From Planctomycetota bacterium (GTDB lineage: Bacteria > Planctomycetota > Planctomycetia > Pirellulales > PALSA-1355): 64,000 bases of DNA. This document shows positions 56,585 to 64,000 of the stretch, one piece after another (position 1 is the first letter of the stretch; each line of letters opens with the position of its first letter). The DNA lies in assembly GCA_003389325.1 (NCBI GenBank), contig QQVE01000009.1, positions 62,001 through 126,000 on the forward strand, in the 5' to 3' direction. Below the pieces are notes generated by a model, which did no database searches, was not told where the DNA came from, and saw only the letters and a program-made list of their open reading frames with translations. The position numbers and the translations under genes were made by a program.

Positions 56585-57547
56585 ATGCCGGACCGTGAAA
56601 CCCTGAGCCTGATCGGCGGCGTGTTGGCGATTCTGTTCGTCGCCACCACGATCGGGCAGCGTTTGAAACGTTCGCCCGACGTGGGCATCAACCCGGCCCT
56701 GGTCGACGCCTTCAACCTGCGCATCCGCGCTTGGTGGATGATGTGCACCGTGCTGGCCGGCGCCGTGTTTCTCGGGCCGCCGGCCCGGGTGGCCACGGTC
56801 GTGGTGTTCTTTTTCATCTCCTTCTGGGCGCTGCGCGAGTTCATCACGCTGACGCCGACACGGTTGGGCGATCACCGCGCGCTGTTCTGGGTCTTCACCG
56901 CGTTTACGCCGCTGCAGTACCTGATCGTAGGACTCGGCGTCGAGGAATACTCGCTGCTGTTCAGCGTATTGATTCCCGTCTACGCGTTCTTGTTTATCCC
57001 GGCGCGCGTGGCCATGGCCGGCGACTACAAGCGGTTCTTGGAGCGGGTCGCCAAGATTCAGGCGGGACTGATGATCTGCGTCTACTGCTTGAGCTACGCC
57101 CCGGCCATCCTCAGCTTGAAGATCCCGGACTACGACGGGCAAACCGCGACGCTCTTGTTCTTCTTCGTGCTGATTGTGCAGCTCAACGACGTGCTGCAAT
57201 TCGCCTGGGGCAAACTGCTGGGCCGCACGGTGATCGCGCCGGCCATCAGCCCCAGCCGCACCTGGGAAGGCTTCATCGGCGGCGTGGCCAGTGCCTCGCT
57301 GATCGGCGCCGCGCTCTTTTGGGCCACACCCTTCACGCCCTGGCAGGCCGCCGGCATGGCGGCCGTCGTTTCGGTGATGGGCTTTGCCGGCGGAATGACC
57401 ATGTCGGCCATCAAGCGCGACCGCGGCGTGCAAGACTACGGCACGCTGGTCGTCGGGCATGGAGGCGTGCTGGACCGCATCGACTCGGTCTGCTTCGCCG
57501 CCCCGGTATTCTACCACCTCACGCGCTACTTCTTCGCCCTGTCCTAG
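56585..57547 (+). CDS. cdsA: Phosphatidate cytidylyltransferase
   Basis: A 320-residue membrane protein with about eight helices. The C-terminal family signature SAIKRDRGVQDYGTLVVGHGGVLDRIDS contains the Lys-Arg and HGG-x-x-DR residues needed to make CDP-diacylglycerol from phosphatidate and CTP. An earlier conserved block is LQFAWGKLLGRTVIAPAISPSRTWEG. It follows plsC on the same strand and converts its product, giving the precursor of all phospholipids. Convergent with the metalloprotease-like gene, 16 bases apart. Confidence 0.93.
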   Translation: MPDRETLSLIGGVLAILFVATTIGQRLKRSPDVGINPALVDAFNLRIRAWWMMCTVLAGAVFLGPPARVATVVVFFFISFWALREFITLTPTRLGDHRALFWVFTAFTPLQYLIVGLGVEEYSLLFSVLIPVYAFLFIPARVAMAGDYKRFLERVAKIQAGLMICVYCLSYAPAILSLKIPDYDGQTATLLFFFVLIVQLNDVLQFAWGKLLGRTVIAPAISPSRTWEGFIGGVASASLIGAALFWATPFTPWQAAGMAAVVSVMGFAGGMTMSAIKRDRGVQDYGTLVVGHGGVLDRIDSVCFAAPVFYHLTRYFFALS

Positions 57548-57563
57548 GGTCGAATCGCCGCCG

Positions 57564-58748
57564 CTACAGCGGGCCGGGAAGCTGGCGGGCTTGCGCCGAT
57601 TGGTTGGGGCGCGGACGGCTCCACTCCAGGATCACCTGCCGCGGCCGCTCGAACTCCTGCGGACGCGTAACCTGGTGCGCCGGGTGCGGAAGCTGCATCT
57701 CCGCGTCGCGCGGAGCGGATTGGGTCGGCTCGACTGCGGCCACCTGACGAGCGCGCCGCCGAGGCTGCCAGGCGGCATCGACGGCCTCCTGTGGGCCGGG
57801 TGTCGCGCTGTTGGACCCGGCCTCCTGCGCGGCGATGTCGTACACGCTGGGGCCATCCGCTCCGCGGGCCGCCAGACGAGCGCCGTTGTTGGCCGGATCC
57901 GCCGGATCGCGATAGATCAGGTTCGCCTTCGGGCGAGCGCGCTGCTTCTGCGGTTCGTTGACGGCCACCAGGGCCGGCGAGGCGACGGGCGTCGAGATCG
58001 CGGGACTCCCCTCGCGGACCCATTCGAGCCAGGTGTTTTGCAGGGCCAGCAGGTCGTCGTAGCCGTAGTGATCTTTCGTGGCGCGGGCCCAGTTGTTGTC
58101 GCCAAGGCCGTCGGCCAGGTACTCGAGAAACTTCCGCTTGCCTCCCTGCTGCAACAGGTAACGGGCCAGCGAGTAGCCCTGCGAGTAGAGCGGCATCACG
58201 TCGTGCGGATACTCCCGCATGGCGAACATGCGGCTGAACGAGATGCCGCGGCCGGTGTGCAGGAACTCGATCAGCATCTTCTGCTGCTTGACCCGTTCGC
58301 TTTCGTGCTCGACGGTGGTACAAGCGCCCTCGTCGGCCCACCGCGGCAACGGCTGCCGGAAGTGGGTGGCGAAAATCGTGTGGTTCACTTCGTGGGGCAG
58401 CACCGAGTCGAGAATTCGCTCGAGCGAACCCTGAATGGTCATTCGCCAGCCGAACACTTCGCCGTTGTGAAACTCGAAGCTGGTGGCTCCGCCCGCGCCC
58501 AGATGATTGCCGACGTGGGCTTTCATCGTGCAGGGCTGGGCCCAGTTACGCATTTCGGAGCCGGTCCATTCGATGGCCAGCTCGCGGCGATACTTCTCGG
58601 CGGCCTTCCCGATTTGCGCGGCCATTTCCGCGGTGGGGGCTTCGACGATGAAGTTGGGAGTGCGGTGACTGGCACCCAGAGAGTAACTGGCACCCAGCGA
58701 ACCGAGGGCCACGATCAGGATGGCGCACCGCGCCGCGAGAGCATCCAT
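57564..58748 (-). CDS. HExxH metallopeptidase-like secreted protein
   Basis: A 394-residue exported protein with ATG at 58748 and signal peptide (about 1-27). Residues 119-123 are HEVNH, a HExxH zinc motif, and Glu140 in RWADEGAC could be the third ligand as in gluzincins and peptidase MA-like proteins. The region from about 260 on is Pro/Ala/Arg-rich and disordered, without known domain. Its substrate is unknown. It is convergent with cdsA. Confidence 0.72.
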   Translation of the reverse strand: MDALAARCAILIVALGSLGASYSLGASHRTPNFIVEAPTAEMAAQIGKAAEKYRRELAIEWTGSEMRNWAQPCTMKAHVGNHLGAGGATSFEFHNGEVFGWRMTIQGSLERILDSVLPHEVNHTIFATHFRQPLPRWADEGACTTVEHESERVKQQKMLIEFLHTGRGISFSRMFAMREYPHDVMPLYSQGYSLARYLLQQGGKRKFLEYLADGLGDNNWARATKDHYGYDDLLALQNTWLEWVREGSPAISTPVASPALVAVNEPQKQRARPKANLIYRDPADPANNGARLAARGADGPSVYDIAAQEAGSNSATPGPQEAVDAAWQPRRRARQVAAVEPTQSAPRDAEMQLPHPAHQVTRPQEFERPRQVILEWSRPRPNQSAQARQLPGPL

Positions 58749-59046
58749 GCTCGGCGAGCTCCTGTTTCAACTTGGCGGGAGACTTCTCGGCTGCGTCCTT
58801 GCAACCGCGTGCCCGCCGGAAGCAACTTCTGAGCCGTTGGTGAGTCGAGGAATCAGGCGTGTCTTGTAAGCAGTTGTGGCCAAAACGTTTGTTGAATTCG
58901 AAGTTTCGAAATCGACGTCGATCGGTCGTGGCCACCAATCGTCAAAGTTTGCAAATCTTACCCCATTTCTTGAAATCGCTACTAGGTCACTTTCGCCGCC
59001 CGTGGCGAACCCTGCCTGTTGATGCACGCGCAAGCGCGCCAAAGCG

Positions 59047-59466
59047 CTACAGACTTTCCGGCGGCTGGCCGCGGAGCAGCATCTCCAGCAGCGCGTCGTT
59101 GGCCGCGGGAAACGCGTACGAGCCCAGCTCGCTGGGGTGGATCCAGCGGCAGCGTTGCGGCAGCGGGGACTTCTCGCCGACCCACTCGCAAGCCAGAAAG
59201 TGCAGCCGCACCGCCGCGTGATCGTAGTCGTGCTCGATCACGGGATACCGGCCCACCACGCGTGCCAGCACGCCCGTTTCTTCGAGGCATTCGCGCTCGG
59301 CGGCCGCCGTGGGCGTTTCGCCCGGCTCGACCTTGCCGCCGGGAAACTCCCACAGGCCCGGCAGCGTCGCGTCCTGGGGGCGCTGTCCGATGAGCAGGCG
59401 TCCCTGGTGCCAGACGATCGCGATGGCCACCTCGACGCGCGGGGCCGGGGCGTCGGCCGGGCTCAT
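59047..59466 (-). CDS. Nudix hydrolase, MutT-like
   Basis: A 139-residue cytosolic protein. The Nudix box reads GGKVEPGETPTAAAERECLEETGV, complete for the GX5EX7REUXEEXGU pattern, so it should bind magnesium and cleave nucleoside diphosphate derivatives. The lead VAIAIVWHQGRLLIGQRP and the tail with Trp and Glu resemble 8-oxo-dGTP diphosphatases (MutT). I chose ATG 59466; its ATGA overlaps the stop of fabI by 4 bases, so translation is coupled. Confidence 0.86.
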   Translation of the reverse strand: MSPADAPAPRVEVAIAIVWHQGRLLIGQRPQDATLPGLWEFPGGKVEPGETPTAAAERECLEETGVLARVVGRYPVIEHDYDHAAVRLHFLACEWVGEKSPLPQRCRWIHPSELGSYAFPAANDALLEMLLRGQPPESL

Positions 59467-60281
59467 TGCTTGTATTCGTCGAGCAGCCGGCCGGGAGTGC
59501 CCATGATGTTGTAGCCGCAATCGACGTGCATGATTTCGCCCGTGATGCCGTCGCTGTCGCCGGAGAGCAGAAACGCCCCGGTGCGGCCGACCTCCTCGTG
59601 CGTCACGTTGCGGCCCATGGGGGCCATCTTTTCGTAGAACCGCAGCATGTCTTCCACGCCCGCTCCGCGACCAGCCAGCGTGCGCAACGGGCCGGCCGAC
59701 AGCGCGTTGACGCGGATACCGCGCGGCCCCAGATCGTAGGCCAGATACTTGACCGACGAATCGAGGGCCGCCTTGCAGATGCCCATCACGTTATAGCCGG
59801 GCACGGCCTTTTCGCCGCCGAAGTAGGTCATCGTGGCGATCGCGGCCCCGTCGTTGAGGATCGGCCGTGCGGCGTTGGCCACCGCGATCAGGCTATAGGC
59901 GCTAATCTCCATCGCCATCAAGAAGCCGCTGCGGCTGGTCTCGACGGTGTCGCGCTTGAGATCGTCCATCGAGGCGAACGCGATGGCGTGCAGCAGGAAG
60001 TCGATCTTGCCGAACTCCTTGGCCGTGGTGTCCATCACCTCCTGGATCTGCTCGTCGTTGGTCACGTCGAGCGGCACCAGAAACTTGGCATTCTCGGCCT
60101 TGTCGGTCAGCAGGGCCACGCGGCGGCGATTGCGCTGGCGCTCGTCGTCGGGGCGGTCGGGCAGGTGGGTAAAGCCGCACACGGCGCCCTGGTCCATCAC
60201 GCGTTGGGCGATGGCCCAGGCGATCGAATGATCGTTGGCCACCCCCAGGATCAGACCCTTCTTGCCGTCGAACGCGCCCAT
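59463..60281 (-). CDS. fabI: Enoyl-[acyl-carrier-protein] reductase
   Basis: A 272-residue short-chain dehydrogenase with AAGGAG 7 bases before the ATG. FabI features are GKKGLILGVANDHSIAWAIA, LDVTNDEQI, LLHAIAFA and the catalytic pair Tyr-x6-Lys in YNVMGICK. The C-terminal GPLRTLAGRGAGVEDML is typical. It reduces enoyl-ACP with NADH in fatty acid elongation and is the usual triclosan target. It is followed by an overlapping Nudix gene and is divergent from the sigma-54 activator. Confidence 0.95.
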   Translation of the reverse strand: MGAFDGKKGLILGVANDHSIAWAIAQRVMDQGAVCGFTHLPDRPDDERQRNRRRVALLTDKAENAKFLVPLDVTNDEQIQEVMDTTAKEFGKIDFLLHAIAFASMDDLKRDTVETSRSGFLMAMEISAYSLIAVANAARPILNDGAAIATMTYFGGEKAVPGYNVMGICKAALDSSVKYLAYDLGPRGIRVNALSAGPLRTLAGRGAGVEDMLRFYEKMAPMGRNVTHEEVGRTGAFLLSGDSDGITGEIMHVDCGYNIMGTPGRLLDEYKQ

Positions 60282-60435
60282 CGCGAATCTCCTTATCCTG
60301 CCTGCGCTTCGTGATCGCGCCAGAGGTTGTCAGCCAAGAGGGCAACATAACGCCTGTACCTGAAATGCTCAACGTCGCCCACGATGCACCCCGGCAGGCC
60401 TGGCGCAATCCATTTGACCGGCCCTGTACGATTGG

Positions 60436-60455
60436 TTGTGTCACTAAGGACACAA
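60436..60455 (+). promoter_or_regulatory. Inverted repeat in the fabI / activator divergent region
   Basis: TTGTGTC-ACTAAG-GACACAA, perfect 7-base arms around a 6-base centre, midway between fabI and the sigma-54 activator gene. It has the size of a dimer operator and could serve either gene; the binding protein is unknown. Confidence 0.45.
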
Positions 60456-60551
60456 ATAAATGTGTACAAATAGACGACACTTCGGGCGGTTTCTGGTGTT
60501 TAATAGAGTACATATCCCTGGAGCCTGCGACAACAAATCGAGGACATCTCC

Positions 60552-62486
<1,935 letters not shown>

Positions 62487-62489
<3 letters not shown>

Positions 62490-62642
62490 CAGCCTGTTGA
62501 AGTATTCGACAGGCTGGCGTGATCGCATGGATGCGATCTCAGAATGACGACGCAAGTCGTTATTTTGCGAGCCGTGCGGAGCTTTGCTCCGCACTTGGCG
62601 AGGTTGAAGTTGGCCAGGATGGCTTACTTCGACGGTCTGCTA
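62487..62642 (+). repeat. MITE-like repeat, copy B (complete, 156 bp)
   Basis: A 156-base element with imperfect inverted ends: TAACAGCCTGTTGAAGTA on the left and the complement of TAGCAGACCGTCGAAGTA on the right (14 of 18 bases match). It holds internal hairpins: GATCGCAT-GG-ATGCGATC at 62521-62538 and GTGCGGAGC-TTT-GCTCCGCAC near 62574-62594. The left end supplies the stop codon of the activator gene. The right arm matches copy A at 50115 in reverse. Confidence 0.82.
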
Positions 62643-62714
62643 AGCGGGCCGGCTGGCAGGCGTTGTCGCTTCCGCTGGGCGCAGCGCCGGCGGCGGAAAA
62701 GCCCGCCGAACCCC

Positions 62715-62742
62715 TTGTCGCGGGCCAGTGTCCGGTTACCAT
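62715..62742 (+). promoter_or_regulatory. Candidate promoter of tRNA-Lys
   Basis: TTGTCG at 62715-62720 and TACCAT at 62737-62742 with a 16-base spacer, 31 bases before the tRNA. Confidence 0.4.
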
Positions 62743-62772
62743 GAACGCTTGCCGCCCCCCGGGCGTGCCCCC

Positions 62773-62845
62773 GCTCCCTTAGCTCAATTGGCAGAGCATC
62801 TGACTCTTAATCAGAGGGTTGAAGGTTCAAGTCCTTCAGGGAGCA
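62773..62845 (+). tRNA. tRNA-Lys (anticodon CTT)
   Basis: A 73-base tRNA. The acceptor GCTCCCT pairs with AGGGAGC, discriminator A. The anticodon loop CTCTTAA carries anticodon CTT in stem CTGA/TCAG. The T arm is GAAGG-TTCAAGT-CCTTC. CCA is not encoded. Confidence 0.94.
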
Positions 62846-62850
62846 CTCTT

Positions 62851-62888
62851 AAGGCCTTGCTGTGCGTTGGTTGTGGCAAGGCCTTTCT
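62851..62888 (+). terminator. Terminator behind tRNA-Lys
   Basis: A perfect 10-bp stem (AAGGCCTTGC with GCAAGGCCTT, 15-base loop) followed by TCT. It probably ends the tRNA transcript. Confidence 0.7.
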
Positions 62889-63022
62889 CATGGCCAGAAA
62901 GGCATAGCCGTTCGGTGCTACGCCAGGTCTCGGCTAAGGCCCGGTCGGGCAGCCGCCCGCAACTCTTGATGCTGGTGCAAAGGGAAATATCGGTTCCGAT
63001 AAACTACGTCGGCGCGTCACTC

Positions 63023-63583
63023 TCAAACATCTTCAAATAGAAGAGAGACTTGAGCAATTGGATGCTCTATTTTGTCGGAGACGGGTATTTGAAAATTTGC
63101 ACAACAGTCCGGCGACGGGCGCTCCACAAGAATTCCCACTCGTTGAGGGGCTGCCAGACGCCTGTCCTCGCAAAGTGCAGACGCAGTTCCGAGGACATCG
63201 CCATCAGCATCGTGCAACGATACCTTCAGTCGGATTCGCCGGGACGGGTTCTCCTCCCCCTGGAACTGGAAAACTACGCTGACATGTTCAGCATTGCGGT
63301 CGTCCTTGGCTAGCAGTATCAATCGTGGCGCGACGAACTCACTCGGCGGCGCGTTGATAGCGAGGAATTGGTTGCTAGGGAAAGGCCCAGCAATTGCGAC
63401 GCTCAGCTTCGGCCGCGACCTTCGGCTCTTCAAGCCGACGCCCAGAACTGAAGTGCTTGCGACTGCAAACAGGCTAGCCAGTCCAACAAGAACACGCCGC
63501 CGACTCACTAGCCGGACGGTGTCGCGCGAAGTCGAGTCGGCAAGTTCATTCGAATCTTGAGCGTGGTCTTCGTTGTTGGCCAT
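63023..63583 (-). CDS. Hypothetical membrane-anchored or Tat-exported protein
   Basis: A 186-residue protein with ATG at 63583 and AGGATC 8 bases upstream. Residues about 24-50 have an RLVSRRRVLVGLASLFAVAST stretch that reads as a Tat signal or membrane anchor. The rest is a beta-rich domain (PKLSVAIAGPFPSNQFLAI, VSVVFQFQGEENPSRRIRLKVSLHDADGDVLG) without known family. Base composition is lower in GC than most of the window. Possibly co-transcribed with the gene at 63646. Confidence 0.6.
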   Translation of the reverse strand: MANNEDHAQDSNELADSTSRDTVRLVSRRRVLVGLASLFAVASTSVLGVGLKSRRSRPKLSVAIAGPFPSNQFLAINAPPSEFVAPRLILLAKDDRNAEHVSVVFQFQGEENPSRRIRLKVSLHDADGDVLGTASALCEDRRLAAPQRVGILVERPSPDCCANFQIPVSDKIEHPIAQVSLLFEDV

Positions 63584-63645
63584 GGCAAGATCCTATCTAC
63601 TCTTGTGAAGCGTTGTTGCGACTAAGCGTATCGCCGGATCGACCG

Positions 63646-63921
63646 TCAACGCGATGCGCCTGCCGCCCAACTACACTTTCTCCAGAATAAGAACGCGAAT
63701 AGCCCAAACACTGCTCCGCCAAGCAGAAGCAGCGGCCAGATTGGCGCCTGCCAACGAGAGCTGATAGCGCGTTCCCGATGACTGCCCACAATCTCACCGT
63801 TAAGGTCGAGCTGGTATACCGCGGTACCGGCTGGAATATCAAACTCTCGAAAGTAACTTACAGGATGGTTGGGGTTCAAATTGCATGATTTGACGGTGCA
63901 TGTCTGCTGCCACACTGCCAC
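63646..63921 (-). CDS. Hypothetical small membrane protein
   Basis: A 91-residue frame with a C-terminal transmembrane helix (APIWPLLLLGGAVFGLFAFLFW) and a short basic tail. The N-terminal part (VSYFREFDIPAGTAVYQLDLNGEIVGSHRE) looks like a small outer beta domain. The start is a GTG at 63921 without a clear ribosome site; a start beyond the right window edge is possible in principle. No family is recognised. It shares strand and low GC with the gene at 63023. Confidence 0.45.
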   Translation of the reverse strand: MAVWQQTCTVKSCNLNPNHPVSYFREFDIPAGTAVYQLDLNGEIVGSHRERAISSRWQAPIWPLLLLGGAVFGLFAFLFWRKCSWAAGASR

Positions 63922-64000
63922 CTGCTCTGCGCGTGATTGGACTATTCTCTTGTCAAATGCAGTGCATCTCGCCCTCTTTGGAATCCAAATCGACGGGCCA

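Overview
The window is GC-rich chromosomal DNA from a planctomycete, most likely of the Pirellulales (inferred from gene content, no database was consulted). Typical markers are a DUF1501 protein next to a PVC-type heme-binding dehydrogenase, DUF1080 domains, two Hanks-type Ser/Thr kinases, PEP-CTERM proteins, a redoxin/cytochrome c/copper-monooxygenase-like fusion and many secreted enzymes with Sec or Tat signals. Three tRNA genes (Leu-TAA, Ser-CGA, Lys-CTT) are present. I see no CRISPR array, transposase or prophage.

Layout. 1-8.1 kb: a minus-strand catabolic cluster (Gfo/Idh/MocA oxidoreductase, DUF1501 protein, esterase-dehydrogenase-cytochrome fusion, amidohydrolase, and a ceramidase-like gene cut by the window edge). 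8.4-9.7 kb: rhodanese and SufE, overlapping and probably translationally coupled. 10-16.8 kb: two small unknown genes, another Gfo/Idh/MocA enzyme, the redoxin-cytochrome-copper fusion, an NHL propeller protein, a 5'-truncated PEP-CTERM remnant, an Ala/Glu/Lys-rich lipoprotein and a GtrA protein. 16.8-17.8 kb is a long non-coding stretch with a possible small RNA unit. 17.8-25.9 kb: Ser/Thr kinase with an 8-residue repeat, DUF4097 lipoprotein, methyltransferase, penicillin-acylase-like hydrolase, tRNA-Leu, VOC and DUF1080 proteins. 26-28 kb: a MarR regulator, pirin and WrbA, with the same palindrome in front of the regulator and of the pirin gene. 28-31.7 kb: a stress module with a two-domain universal stress protein, a FixL-like PAS histidine kinase, a NarL-type regulator, a BON protein, CsrA and a TFIIS-like zinc ribbon. 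31.7-34.8 kb: sodium:solute symporter and a propeller protein. 35-41.4 kb: a metal-efflux cluster with a His-rich secreted protein, a lipoprotein, an adaptor made of two tandem modules and an HME-type RND pump. 41.4-50.1 kb: PEP-CTERM protein, SulP-carbonic anhydrase fusion, membrane redoxin, a second Ser/Thr kinase carrying a lectin-like outer domain, tRNA-Ser, small unknown proteins, Trm112-like and HIT proteins. 50.2-55.5 kb: a 1297-residue secreted glycosidase-like protein and a sulfatase-fold protein without its catalytic residues. 55.8-62.5 kb: PlsC and CdsA (phospholipid synthesis), a metalloprotease-like protein, FabI with a Nudix hydrolase, and a GAF/AAA+ sigma-54 activator with a GAFTDA loop. 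62.5-64 kb: a MITE-like repeat, tRNA-Lys and two unknown genes of clearly lower GC.

How parts work together. The MarR-pirin-WrbA group looks like a self-regulated quinone or electrophile response. The heme-PAS kinase, NarL regulator, stress protein, BON protein and CsrA resemble a Dos- or Fix-type oxygen or redox response. The metal-efflux group forms one operon-like run but contains no outer-membrane channel gene. PlsC, CdsA and FabI put several steps of fatty acid and phospholipid synthesis close together.
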